Part shown: piece after piece, positions 21,812 through 33,235 of the stretch
How the letters are laid out: the number at the start of each line of letters is the position of its first letter
Numbering within the stretch: the first letter of the stretch is position 1
NCBI GenBank assembly: GCA_020796225.1
Contig: CM036759.1
Coordinates: forward strand, 68,576,590 to 68,640,589
Direction of reading: 5' to 3'
DNA from: Arion vulgaris
Lineage: Eukaryota; Mollusca; Gastropoda; Stylommatophora; Arionidae
Length of the DNA: 64,000 nucleotides
Notes under the pieces: model-generated
What the model was told of the DNA's origin: nothing
The model's input: only the letters and a program-made list of their open reading frames with translations
The model's database searches: none
Made by a program: the position numbers and the translations under genes

Positions 21812-22295
21812 AAGGCCGACAATGCAAAGATCTGACAGTCTGTCGGGATCCGAACTTTGGCCAAGGCCGACACTTTACACGGTGTGTTATATGAGTATTA
21901 CGCCGTCCCAGGATAAGCTTATGTGCCCCGTGAAGTGTTCCTAATCTGGAACGCCCTCACAGTCAGAAATGGCATAACAGTAGTAACTCACTGTTTTGGT
22001 GTAGATCACAAAGCAAAAATATGTGGCAAAAAGCTGATCGAAAAGGCGTAGATCCGGGCCGAAATTATCGGCAGAATGGATCGTTCCCTAGGGCAAGCTA
22101 TCCTAGTAAACAGCTGGCTGAAATCGGGTAAACGGGCCTAGTCACCATGGGCGCATAATCGTCAACGTAGATCAAGCGTTCTTGTCAAAGGATCAATTAT
22201 ACATCACAAGAAGAATGATAAAATTGGCCGTGAAGAACGAACGACAGAGACACAGAGAGAGAGAGAGAGAGAGAAACATGACGAAGAACAAACAA
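21812..22295 (+). repeat. Element E, 3' part
   Basis: Matches 50936-51403 along its length: GACAATGCAAAGATCTG, GATCGAAAAGGCGTAGATCC, CCTAGTAAACAGCTGG and ACATCACAAGAAGAATGATA. It then enters a (GA)n tail at about 22252-22273. Confidence 0.85.
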
Positions 22296-22600
22296 TAGAA
22301 ACATGACTCAGAAAGAGAGTATGTATCAACTACAAAACTGAACAACAGTAACAGAAAGAGAGAAAAATCCAGCTATAAATTAAATAATAATTAGAGGAAA
22401 CAACCGCCAATAATGCAAACAGTAAATAAATAACTTCAGAATAAAACTTTTCTCAAACAGTAAATAAATAACTACAGAATAAACTTTCTATTCAGATTTA
22501 TTCCCGTTGTAATTAATGTGCTTTTTAAAAAAAGTACAATTTTGGTGAAATTGAAAAAGTGTTTAAAATACTCGTAAATCGCTTCAGAATATAGAACAAG
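22296..22600. other. Unrecognised AT-rich DNA
   Basis: A CAAACAGTAAATAAATAACT string occurs twice (about 22417 and 22456). No gene seen. Confidence 0.35.
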
Positions 22601-22665
22601 ATGGAGAGACGGCATCAATAACAGCCTTAAGAAAATGAATAAGAGGTTTCAAAGTGTCTTAGTGA
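22600..22665 (+). mobile_element. Short LINE C-terminal remnant
   Basis: Reads RWRDGINNSLKKMNKRFQSV, the same block as at 18450-18645. It is immediately followed by a minisatellite. Confidence 0.6.
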
Positions 22666-22850
22666 TTATGCATACTAAAACATGAAATTGATTACAGACA
22701 TACTGAAACATGAAATTGATTATGCATACCGAAATATGAAATTGATTACATACATACTGAAACATGAAATTGGTTACAGACATACTGAAACATGAAATTG
22801 ATTACAGACATACTGAAACATGAAATTGATTATGCATACTGAAACAACAA
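22660..22850. repeat. 28-bp minisatellite
   Basis: About 7 units of ACATACTGAAACATGAAATT plus GATTACAG. Confidence 0.9.
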
Positions 22851-22876
22851 AATTATAAACAAACTGCATTAAGTAC

Positions 22877-23158
22877 ATGATGTCAACAATTTTGTTTAAA
22901 TTAAACACGTCGGTACCATGCGTGTGCAGAAAGCTGGATTTTGTCGCGATTGATGTTCCCTTCGACATGAATTGCAATTCAAGTAATGAACAGTTTTGTG
23001 TTGACACTTTAGCGATGGCCGTATGCATTTATGCGATGCTGGTTGGTTTTTGTATCGGTACGGCTGTTTTATTCTGGAATTTGTTCACGACACAGAAGAC
23101 AGTTGTTAGCATTTCGTGTGATTTTCGTTGGCACTGGAACGAAGCAATTATGGGGTGA
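22877..23158 (+). CDS. Small hypothetical ORF with one membrane segment
   Basis: A 93-codon open frame I do not recognise. Residues about 45-70 (LAMAVCIYAMLVGFCIGTAV and on) form one hydrophobic helix. The upstream half is Cys-containing (CVCRK, DMNCNSSNEQFCVD, with a possible N-glycosylation site NSS). The stretch lacks tandem repeats and any LINE motif, unlike its surroundings. It could be an exon or a decayed gene fragment, but I see no convincing splice sites and the ATG start is only the first available. Confidence 0.25.
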   Translation: MMSTILFKLNTSVPCVCRKLDFVAIDVPFDMNCNSSNEQFCVDTLAMAVCIYAMLVGFCIGTAVLFWNLFTTQKTVVSISCDFRWHWNEAIMG

Positions 23159-23940
23159 CCCGTTGCAGTGAAGTTGGAACCGTACTTATGAACTATGAAC
23201 TATGTCGGTACCTGTGGTGGCGTGTTAAAGAAATGGTATTTAGGAAACGGTTTATCAGGTGGCTTGCCTTATGGCTAGAGTTAAACATGCATGTTTATGG
23301 CGTATATGTCAAACATAATCTGATATAACATAAGATATTTGCAGCGTATAGTCTTATTTTGTTTGTATCACAGAAATGTCTTTGACGTTTGCCAACATTG
23401 ATACGTTTCTTACAACATTACAATAGTCAATAAAATATATTTGAAATAGTTGTCACAATAGTTGACATTTCTGCACCGATCGTACCCTAATATCTGCTCA
23501 TTATCGTTGAACTTGATGGAGATGACATCATCGGAGCACTTACACAATAGCTCTGGCCACAATTGGTATCGATATCTGCTATTGATTTGAAGAAGCGTAG
23601 GCTTTTAGCATTGATCTTTGCTGTGCAGGGATTGGGGGTGGATGGGAATGTGGAATTGTTAGTGGTAAGTTCTGCTGTTCTAATGAATATATCAATACAC
23701 TTCGTTGGTAGAAATTAGAGCTAGGGTTAACAATATAATTGCTTGAAAGAGCTAACGACATTGCTAAAGGTTGAACATTATAATTATCGAACTGATCGAT
23801 TTCGGTTTTCTTCGGGTCTGTGTGCACTTTACACGCGCACGCGCCGCATCAAACATTCACGCACACTGTCTGTCTATCAGCATGTCTGTCTGTCTGTCTT
23901 ATCGTATCTTATCCTAGCTTAGCTTAGATGTTTTCATGGA
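23159..23940. other. No recognised gene
   Basis: Single-copy-looking DNA. Short open frames on both strands (23128-23328 +, 23579-23827 -) carry no family motif. A CTGTCTGTCTGTC run lies near 23886. Confidence 0.35.
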
Positions 23941-23954
23941 TATATGATATATAT

Positions 23955-24120
23955 ATACCAAGAGAGGACGATCTAGGGAGACCCTAAAACGAACTTTGCT
24001 GAGAGAGGCAAGAAATATCGGTCTCAGTTCCATGGGGAGATTGAGCGAGTTGACAGGATAGAGCGGTATGGAGAAATTGCTTGCAGGCCCTATGTAACGT
24101 ATATAGGTACGAGATCAATT
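23955..24120 (+). mobile_element. LINE 3' end (QALKW family), short
   Basis: Encodes TLKRTLLREARNIGLSS and a degraded ERYGEIACRPYVTY, as in the copies at 32660-33095 and 59545-59995. It ends in an AT-rich microsatellite tail. Confidence 0.8.
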
Positions 24121-24124
24121 ATAT

Positions 24125-24685
24125 ATATATTTGAAGTTTCTGAATTCAAATATTTAGGTAGCATTATCAAAGAGGACGGAAAACTAGATAGAGAAATAGA
24201 GACAAGGTGTCAAAAGCAAATGCAGTGACCTACCAGCTGGCACCATTACTACAACACCCAAAGATCAAGATGTAAGTGAAAAGACAGACGATAACAAGTA
24301 TTTTTATACCAACACTTTGTTACCAGTGCCAAACTTGGTCCCTTACAGCAACACATCACAGAAAGCTCACCACGTGTGAAATGAAATGCGTGAGGAAGGC
24401 AGTAGGAGTCACCAGGAAAGACAGACTACGAAATGAGGACATCAGAAGCAGAGTGGGCATAACTTCATGGACCGAATACATTGAAAGACAACAAATGCAG
24501 TGGTTTGGACATTTAATGAGAATTGAATACAACCAATCACCAATAACAGCATACAGTAAAAAGAGATCAGGTACTAGAGCCAAAGGAGACCAAGAAAATT
24601 GGATTGACAAAATCAAGACCACACTAAATAAACATGGATATAACACAAGGAGACTTGTCTGGTCCTGGAACGCAAATTAAAGCTC
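24125..24685 (+). mobile_element. LINE RT thumb and C-terminal region (DREIE family)
   Basis: Reads FKYLGSIIKEDGKLDREIET. After a frame change it gives VTYQLAPLLQHPKIK, then IPTLCYQCQTWSL, MKCVRKAVGVTRKDRLRNED and QQMQWFGHLMRIEYNQ. The 135-codon frame from 24276 is intact but lacks any catalytic RT core. It lies 140 bp from, and antisense to, the convertase exon. Confidence 0.88.
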
Positions 24686-24823
24686 CCACTCACACCGCAC
24701 ACCCCATCCCCTACGTTTAACGACAAGAGTGGACAACCAATTCCATCATTCACCTGGGGAATGACAATAGAGACAAGAAAATAAATGTAGTAATCTATCA
24801 GTGAGTGTAATTGATGAACTTAC

Positions 24824-24982
24824 CAGGTACCACTGCTTGTCAAAATCCGGGTCGTTTGGTAAACCAAGTTTTGGTTTTGCTTTAGATGCTACATGTTGTT
24901 TGTTGATTGACAGGACCTTCTCGACATCTTTATAACCTCTCTTGACCCTCATGTAACCAGACTGTTGGTATGCATATCGGAC
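24824..24982 (-). CDS. PCSK2: Proprotein convertase 2-like, exon with primary cleavage site and QWYL motif
   Basis: A 159-bp (53-codon) internal exon on the minus strand. The acceptor TTTCTTTTGTTGTCCAG lies before 24982, and the exon ends CTG|GTAAGTTC at 24824. It opens VRYAYQQSGYMRVKRGYKDV and ends LPNDPDFDKQWYL. The order pro-segment end, R-V-K-R (residues 12-15), G-Y-(K/R)-D, then N-D-P-x-F-x-K-Q-W-Y-L is the PC2 signature where autocatalysis frees the mature protease. The catalytic Asp, His and Ser would be in later exons at lower coordinates, which I did not find. About 38 residues lie from the cleavage point to QWYL, against about 23 in vertebrate PC2 as I remember it, so this copy seems to carry a 15-residue extension with K-rich sequence. 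The exon sits in about 400 bp of non-repeat DNA between an antisense LINE (ending 24685) and a SINE fragment (from about 25100). The reading frame is intact. Confidence 0.9.
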
Positions 24983-25099
24983 CTGGACAACAAAAGAAAC
25001 AATCAGAAAATGGTTGTCATAGCAATAAAGTAGTAGGAAGCTATATTTTGTGTCAACATAAACTCTGACCTCTGACCTCTGTCAGCTTCAGTGAAATTA

Positions 25100-25305
25100 T
25101 GTGTCAACACAATTGGATGTGCTGACTACTGTATTATGTAGAGCAATAACTGACAGAAGCAATCGCTTTAGGTTTGGATCACATACAAACTACACAGAGC
25201 GTTTAACAAGTGGTCAACAAGTGGTCAACAAGTGGGTCAACAAGTGGTCAACAAGTGGTCTATGTGGAACGTTCGAAGAAGAAGAAGAAGAAGAAGAAAG
25301 ACTGT
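25100..25305 (+). mobile_element. SINE-1 3' part with duplicated end and (GAA)n tail
   Basis: Contains AATTGGATGTGCTGACTAC, GGATCACATACAAACTACA and CACAGAGCG. An 11-bp AACAAGTGGTC motif, single in other copies, is repeated five times. It closes GGAACGTTCGAAGAAGAAG, the expected SINE-1 tail. Confidence 0.8.
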
Positions 25306-25384
25306 GTTGTTGGCTCCGTCCTGTAAAAAGATATGCCACGATTTGTATTTCCTTAATAGTTCAGCCTTCATACAAGCAGACAAA

Positions 25385-25870
25385 CAAGATAAGATAAAAC
25401 AAGACAAGATAAGACAAGACAAGATAAGACAAGACAAGATAAGACAAGACAAGATAAGACAAGACAAGAGAAGACAAAACAAGATAAGAAAAGACAAGAC
25501 AAGATAAGACAAGACAAGATAAGACAAGACAAGATAAGACAAGATAAGACAAGACAAGAAAAGATAAGATACGACAAAACAAGACAAGACAAAACAAAAA
25601 GGACAAAACAAAACAAGACAAAACAAGACAACACAAGACAAGATAAGACAAAGCAATACAAGACAAAACAAAATAAGACAAGATAAGACAAAACAAAACA
25701 AAATAAGACAACACAAGACAAGACAAAACAAGACAAGACAAAACAAGACAAGGCATGACAAAACAAGACAAAAACTAGATAAAATTAGACAAGACAAAAC
25801 AAGACAAAAAAATAGACAAGATAAAACAAGACAAGACAAAAACTAGACAAAACTAGACAAGACAAAACAA
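25385..25870. repeat. AAGACAAGAT/AAGACAAAAC pentamer-based array
   Basis: About 490 bp built from AAGAC, AAGAT and AAAAC pentamers. It is entirely free of plus-strand stop-to-stop meaning; the L/S/C-rich minus frames are artefacts. Confidence 0.95.
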
Positions 25871-26335
25871 AACGAAACAACAATACTGATCCAAGCAAGT
25901 TAGAATCTGTACGAATATCAATATATATGATTTTAGGAAAATATCAACAACGTTACAGATTAAATAATTTAGTAAATTGAAAGTTTCAAATGGTTTATAT
26001 TGTGAATAAAGCTGATGGAACCAGCCGGAGTATCTAGACAAGGTGGCCAGCAGGTCAGCGTTGAAGTTGTCGAACACACTCAGTGATATTAAAGATGATG
26101 AAACAACAACGACGGCAGCTGAAACTTCCATTAGTTTCTAGAAGTAAAGTTGAAGACTTCCGTAGACAGGATGTGAGATGGGAGGAACTCATTTTATGGG
26201 ATATTGACAAAGCTATGTTGTTGTCATTGTCAATGTGTTAGGGAGGGGAGGAAGGGGGAGTTGTTGTTATTGTCAATGTGTTAGCGGAGAGGCGGGAGAG
26301 GAGGTAGAGTTGCTTATGAGATTAGTTTGTAGTAC
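25871..26335. other. Unrecognised intron DNA
   Basis: No gene or transposon motif recognised. G-rich near 26240-26310. Confidence 0.35.
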
Positions 26336-27960
26336 TGATGGGAGATGTTGTATAGAGACAAGAGATGATGTTTAATAGAGACAAGAGATGATGTTGTATA
26401 GAGACAAGAGATTATGTTGTATAGAGACAGACAAGAGATGATGTTTAATAGAGACAAGAGGTGATGTTGTATAGAGACAAGAGATTATGTTGTATAGAGA
26501 CAGACAAGAGATGATGTTTAATAGAGACAAGAGATGATGTTGTATAGAGACAGACAAGAGATGATGTTGTATAGAGACAGACAAGAGATGATGTTAATAG
26601 AGACAAAGAAAAGATGTTGTATAGAGACAGACAAGAGATGATGTTGTATAGAGACAGACAAGAGATGATGTTGTATAGAGACAGACAAGAGATGTTGTAT
26701 AGAGACAGACAAGATGATTTGTATAGAGACAGACGAGATGATGTTGTTAGAGACAGACAAGAGTGATGTTGTATGAGACAGACAGAGTTGATGTTGTATA
26801 GAGACAGACAAGAGATGTTGTATAGAGACAGACAAGAGATGATGTTGTATAGAGACAGACAAGATGATGTTGTATAGAGACAGACAAAAGATGATGTTGT
26901 ATAGAGACAAGAGTTGATGTTGTATAGAGACAACAAGAGATGTTTATAGAGACAGACAAGAGATGATGTTGTATAGAGACAGACAAGAGATGATGTTGTA
27001 TAGAGACAGACAAGAGATGTTGTATAGAGACAGACAAGATGATGTTGTATGAGAGACAGACAAGAGATGATGTTGTATAGAGACAGACAAGAGATGAGTG
27101 TATAGAGACAGACAAGAGATGTTGTATAGAGACAGACAGAATGATATTGTATGAGAGACAAGATGATGTTGTATAGAGACAAGAGATGATGTTGTATAGA
27201 GACAGACAAGAGATGATGTTGTATAGAGACAGACAAGAGATGATGTTGTATAGAGACAGAGATGATTGTATAGAGAGCAGACAAGAGATGATGTGTATAG
27301 AGACAGACAAGATGATGTTGTATAGAGACAGACAAGAGATGTTGTATAGAGACAGACAAGAGAATGTTGTATAGAGACAGACAAGAGAATGTTGTATAGA
27401 GACAGACAAGAGATGATGTTGTATAGAGACAAGAGATGATGTTGTATAGAGACAGACAAGAGATGTTGTATAGAGACAGACAAGAGATGATGTTGTATAG
27501 AGACAGACAAGAGATGATGTTGTATAGAGACGCAAGAAATGTTGTATAGAGACAGACAAGAGATGTTGTATAGAGACAGACAAGAGAATGTTGTATAGAG
27601 ACAGACAAGAGATGATGTTGTATAGGAGACAAGAGATTGTTAAAAGACAGAATTTGTATAGAGACAAAAGAGAGAGAGAAGACCATTAATGGTGTATAGA
27701 GACAGACAAATGATGTTGTAGATAGAGACAGACAAGAATGATATTTGTATAGAGACAGACAAGAATATGGTATGAGACAGACAAGAGAATGATAATTGTA
27801 AGAGACAGACAAGAGATGATATCGTATAGAGACAGACAGGATGATGTTATATGAGACAGACAAGAAGATGATGCTTTGTGCAGGACGAGCAAGATGATGT
27901 TGTACAGAGACAGAAGATGTATTATAGGACAGACAAGAGAGATGTTGTATAGAGAGACAA
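26335..27960. repeat. About 28-bp minisatellite, 1.6 kb
   Basis: Unit GATGATGTTGTATAGAGACA plus GACAAGAG with frequent loss of one GAT or one GACA. It generates the 604-codon minus-strand frame (LSVSIQHHL period), which is not a gene. Confidence 0.95.
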
Positions 27961-28800
27961 GAAATGATTGTCTGTGACAGAAAGAGTGTACAGAGCAGAG
28001 AAGAATTGTATAGAGACAGAGAAGAAATGTATGTTCTGTAGAGAAGAAGATTTGTCCAAGAAAAAGTGTACAATGTGACAGAGAGAGAGAAATGACTTTC
28101 GGTGACAAGAGAAGTGTACACCATGCAACATGGAGAAAAATGACTTTCTTGCAGGAGAAGAATGTACTTTCTGTCAAGAGTGAGCTTCGATGAGAGCGAA
28201 GAAAATAATTTGGACAGATAAAGATGTGTGAATTCGTCTGGAGAAAGAAATGTCTTCAAATCCAGAGAGATGATAATTCGACCAGGGTAATTGAAAGCTA
28301 CTCAGTGGACAGCACTAAGTCCCGGTTAGACTAATGGCTTTCTGTGCCAGGAGAGGAAGGACATCCGGCCAGGGAGAGGAATGTACATTCCGCAGGAGAA
28401 GAAATGTACTTTTGTGACAGGAGAAGAAATGTACTTTCTGTGCAGAGAGAAGAAATGTACTTTCTGTGCAGAAATGTCCGACAGAGAAGAAGTGTACATC
28501 CGTGCCAGGGAGAAGAAATGTACTTTCTGTGCCAGGGAAGAAATGTACTTTCTGTGCCAGGAGAAGAAATGTACTTTCTGTGCCAGAGAGAAGAAGTGTA
28601 CAATCCGTGACAGAGAGAAGAAATGTACTTTCTGTGACAGAGAGAAGAAGTGTACATTCCGTGCCATGGAGAAGAAATGTACTTTCTGTGCCAGGGAGAA
28701 GAAATGTACTTTCTGTGCCAGGGAGAAGAAATGTACTTCTGTGCCAGAAGGAGAAGAAATGTACTTTCTTGTGACAGGAGAAGAAGTGAAAACATTCAGT
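27960..28800. repeat. 27-bp minisatellite with a degenerate left half
   Basis: Core 28390-28790 repeats GAGAAGAAATGTACTTTCTG plus TGCCAGG about 15 times. From 27960 to 28390 the same words are scattered and diverged, so the array grades into the previous one. Confidence 0.9.
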
Positions 28801-31288
28801 GGAGAGAAGAATGAATTGTGAGGAGAAAGAAATGTAAGTGAGAAGAAGAAAGATAGGAGGGAAAGAAGATGGAGGAAAATGAAAATGAGAGTAAGAATGA
28901 AGAATAGGGAGATGAGAGAGATGAGAGGGATGAAGGAGAGAAGAGAAGGAGTGAGAAGAGATAGAAGGAGATGAGGAGATGAGAAAAGATGAGAAGAATG
29001 AGAAGATGAGAGGAATAGAAGATAGAAGAGATGAGAAGTAATAGAGGAGATAGAAAGAGATAGAAGGATGAGAGAAATGAGAGGAGATGAGAAGGAGATG
29101 AGAAGGGATGAGAGGAGATGAGAAGAGAGAGAGAGATGAGAAAGAGATGAGAAAGATGAGAGGAAGATGAGAAGGAGATAGAAAGAGATGAGAGGAGATG
29201 AAAAGAGATAGAAAGAGATGAGAGGAGATGAGAAGGAGATGAAAGAATGAGAGAATGAGAAGGAGATGAGAAGGAGATGAGAGGAGATGAGAAGAATGAG
29301 AGAGAAAAGAGAGGAAGAGAGATGAGAAGGAGATAGAGAGGAAATGAGAGGAGATGAGAAGGAGATGAGAAAGAAAGAGAGAGGGAGATGAGAAGAGATG
29401 AGAAGAGTAGAGAGGAGATGAGAAGAGATGAAGAAGGAGATGAGAAGGAGATGAGAAGGAGATGAGAAGGAGATGAGAAGAGATGAGAGAGAGATGAGAA
29501 AGAGATGAGAAGGAGATGAGAGGAGATGAGAAGGAAGAAGATGAGAGGAGATGAGAAGGAGATGAGAAAGAGATGAGAGGGAGATGAGAAGGAGATGAGA
29601 AGGAGATGAGAGGAGATGAGAGAAGAGATGAGAAAGAGATGAGAGGAGATGAGAGGGAGATGAGAAGGAGATGAGAAGGAGATGAGAAAGTAATGAGAGG
29701 GAGATGAGAAAGAGATGAGAAGGAGATGAGAGGAGATGAGAAGGAGATGAGAGGAGATGAGAAGGGATGAGAGGAGATGAGAAGAGAGGAGAGAGATGAG
29801 AAGAGATGAGAGGAAGATGAGAGGAAGAGAGATAAGGAGATAAGAAAGAGATGAGAGAGAGATGAGAAGAGAGATGAGAAAAGAGATGAGAGGAGAATGA
29901 GAAGGAGATGAGAGAAGAAATGAGAGGAGATGAGAAAGGAGATGAGAAGGAGATGAGAGGGAGATGAGAAGGAGATGAGATGAGAGAAATGAGAGAGAGA
30001 GATGAGAGGAGAATAGAAAGGAGATGAGAAAGAGATGAGAGGAATGAGAAAGAGATGAGAGGGAGATGAGAAGGAGATGAAAAGAGATGAGAGGAGATAG
30101 AAAGAATAGAAGGAATGAGAAGGAGATGAGAGAAGATGAGAGGAGATGAGAGAGATGAAGAGAGAGATGAGAAGGAGATGAAGAGAAAGATGATAGATAG
30201 AAGAGATGAGAAGGAGATGAGAAGGAAATGAGAGAGGAGATGAGAAAGTAGATGAGAGAGGAGATGAGAAGGAGATGAGAAGAGATGAGAAGGAGATGAG
30301 AAGGAGATGAGAAGGAGATGAGAGGAGATGAGAAGGAGATGAGAGGAAATGAGAAGGAGATGAGAAAGAGATGAGAAAGAGATGAGAGGAGATGAGAAAG
30401 AGATGAGAGGAGATGAGAAGGAGATGAGAGGAATGAAGGAGATGAGAAGGAGATGAGAAAGTAATGAGAGGAGATGAGAAAGAGATGAGAGAAATGAGAA
30501 GGAGATGAGAGGAAATGAAGGAGATGAAGAAAGATGAGAGGAGATGAGAAAGAGATGAGAGGAGATGAGAGGAGAAGAGAAGAATGAGAGGAGATGAGAA
30601 AGAGATGAGAGGAGATGAGAAAGAGATGAGAAAGTAATGAGGGAGATGAAAAAGAGATGAGAAGGAGATGAGAGAAATGAGAGGAGATGAGAAGGGAGAT
30701 GAGAAGGAGATGAGAAGGAGATGAGAAGGAGATGAGAGGAGATGAGAAGGAGATGAGCAGGAGATGAGGAGGAGATGAGAAAGTAATGAGAGGGAGATGA
30801 GAAGGAGATGAGAAGGAGATGAGAAGGAGATGAGAGGAGATGAGAAGGAGATGAGAAGGAGATGAGAGGAGATGAGAAGGAGATGAGAAGGAGATGAGAA
30901 GGAGATGAGAAATAGATGAGAGGAAGATGAGAGGAAGATGAGAGCTAGATGAGAGGGAGATGAGAAGGAGATGAGAAAGAGATGAGAAGGAGATGAGAAA
31001 GAGATGAGAAGGAGATGAGAAGGAGATGAGAAGGAGATGAGAAAGAGAGGAGAGCGAGATGAGAAAGTAATGAGAGAAAGATGAGAGGAAGATGAGAGGA
31101 AGATGAGAGCTAGATGAGAGGGAGATGAGAAGGAGATGAGAAAGAGATGAGAAGGAGATGAGAAAGAGATGAGAAGGAGATGAGAAGGAGATGAGAAAGA
31201 GAGGAGAGCGAGATGAGAAAGAGATGAGAGGAAGATGAGAGGAAGATGAGAGGAAGATGAGAGCTAGATGAGAGGGAGATGAGAAAGT
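28800..31288. repeat. 2.5-kb purine-rich GATGAGAAGGA array
   Basis: About 220 short units (11-12 bp, GAGATGAGAAG(G/A)) with the only regular pyrimidine being the T of GATG. A larger period is visible at the right end, where GAGCTAGATGAGAGGGAGAT recurs at about 30940, 31105 and 31260. Confidence 0.95.
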
Positions 31289-32090
31289 GAAAAGCTTTTC
31301 TAATGATGTACATATGGCTTAAATATCACCCTGGAGATTTGAACCAAATTGTCTTCAGGGTCAGTAGTCTACTCAATTAGAGCGGATAGAGATAATCTTG
31401 TCTGTTGAATGTTTACTTGGGTGTGGGATATCAGAATATATATGTCGTACTCCGCCCCCCTCTCCACCACCCTCCTCCCCCACCCTCCCTCCCCCACCCT
31501 CTAATCTTGTTGTGTGTCACAGCGTCGGGATAAGAAGAAATTAATTTAACCGGCTTTTTGTGTGCGTGTCATAAGTAGTATTTTTCATAACCTCTGTTAT
31601 CTCTGAGGGCCAACTTTTGCATGGACGACCGTGTGCAAAATATCGGCAGTATCGGAGTAACATTGCTCTTTGTGACTGTCTGTTGATAAGCTGCTTATGT
31701 GCGAACCATTATTTGTTGTTTCTATGAAGTTCAGTACTGTGTTGTACTCATTTTTGCCGATGTCTTCTTTCTCAACAGTCTCTTCTGCTACTCCAACATT
31801 CTGCCATGACCTTCATCTATTCGACTAGTCTCTTCTTGACTACTCCCAAGCATTCTGCTAAGATAGACACTTCATCTATATCGTGACTAGTTCTTCTGTA
31901 CTCCCAGCATTCTGCGTAGAGACTTTCTCTCGTCGTGGCTAGTTGGAATTTGTATAATTTAGCCTCAACTTGATAGACTATTGACCCATCTAGGCTATTC
32001 TGAAAACACGGCGACAGGCCTAGCAAGCAGGCAGAAGTTTAATCTAGATTATGCTCGTAGAATTATGACGATATTATAATGCTTACATTC
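31289..32090. other. Unrecognised intron DNA
   Basis: A tandem triplication near 31800-31925 (TGACTAGT(C)TCTTCT, CTCCCA(A)GCATTCTGC). CCCTCC-rich near 31455-31500. No gene seen. Confidence 0.4.
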
Positions 32091-32390
32091 AAACATGGGA
32101 GCATGGGAGCATAGGAGCATGGGAGCATAGGAGCATGGGAGCATAGGAGCATGGGAGCATGGGAGCATAGGAGCATGAGAGAGCATGGGAGCATAGGAGC
32201 ATGGGAGCATAGGAGCATGGGAGTATGGGAGCATAGGAGCATGGGAGTATAGGAGCATGGGAGCATAGGAGCATGGGAGCATAGGAGCATAGGAGCATGG
32301 AAGCATGGGATCATGGGAGTATGGGATCATGGGAGCATGGGAGCATGGGAGTATGGGAGTATGGGAGCATGGGAGCATGGGAGTAGATAA
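32090..32390. repeat. GGAGCATG octamer array
   Basis: About 37 copies of GGAGCAT(G/A) with occasional GGAGTATG. Confidence 0.95.
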
Positions 32391-32659
32391 TGAAAGAGAT
32401 GTTGGGTCACGAGTACAATCACGAAAATCTCCAGATTACTGGCAGCTGAGAACTGAAAATTATTATTATTATTTTTGAGTTAAAACAGGTAAATGGTGCA
32501 CGGTCTGCACGAGCAAGCATGTTATAATCATTAATTTAACATTTAAAATTAAAAGGCCAGCTACCACACCACAAGAAATTTAAAGAGCTACAGAAACTTG
32601 CAAGAAAGGACGTCATGTCGGTAAACCGACCAGTCAGGTGGGGTACGGTGCACCTAGTA

Positions 32660-33054
32660 CACCAATGACAGTTGCTGACGAAAGCCGCTTTGCGGAAGTC
32701 AGCAACCCGACTCGTACATTACTTGACTGTTATAAGAAAGAGAAGAAGGAGATATGTTGGGCATACCTTGAGAAGAAATGATCAAAGAAAACCGAAGCAG
32801 GCATTGAAGTGGGATGCAAAGGATTCAAGAAAGAGAGGACGACCTAAGGAGATCCTGAAACGAACTTTTCTGACAGAGGCAAGAAATATCGGTCTCAGTT
32901 CCATGGAGCAGATTGAGCGAGTTACCCAGGATAGAGTGGTATGGAGAAATTGCTTGCAGACCCTATGTAACGTATTACGGTACGAGAGGAATTATTATTA
33001 TTATTATAAGTTCATTGAGCGTCTATGCACGAATCTGGGGTAAAATGCATGAAC

Positions 33055-33085
<31 letters not shown>

Positions 33086-33095
33086 GAGAAATTAT
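32660..33095 (+). mobile_element. LINE ORF2 3' end (QALKW family) with (ATT)n and (GA)n tails
   Basis: Encodes VIRKRRRRYVGHTLRRND, KPKQALKWDAKDSRKRGRPK and EARNIGLSSMEQIERVTQDR, then a CNVLRYER end, followed by (ATT)n at 32990-33008. It then reads FIERLCTNLG and runs into (GA)n at 33056-33090, a second LINE-type terminus. This is the clearest single-copy reference in the window for the sequence amplified at 2505-2940. Confidence 0.88.
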
Positions 33096-33235
33096 AATTA
33101 AAGCATCGTTTACAGGACCATTTATAACCTATCTTTCTTTCATATTTATGACACAATCAAATATAAATGGAAGATAGTTGAATAAATGAGCTAATATGGC
33201 AATAAATAGCAACGTAATAAAGAACGCAATAAATA
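33096..33235. other. Short AT-rich spacer
   Basis: Nothing recognised. Confidence 0.3.

Noticed and set aside
26445..28259. 604-codon minus-strand open frame
   Set aside because: Read-through of the 28-bp and 27-bp arrays; the peptide is a LSVSIQHH period that changes frame with each indel.
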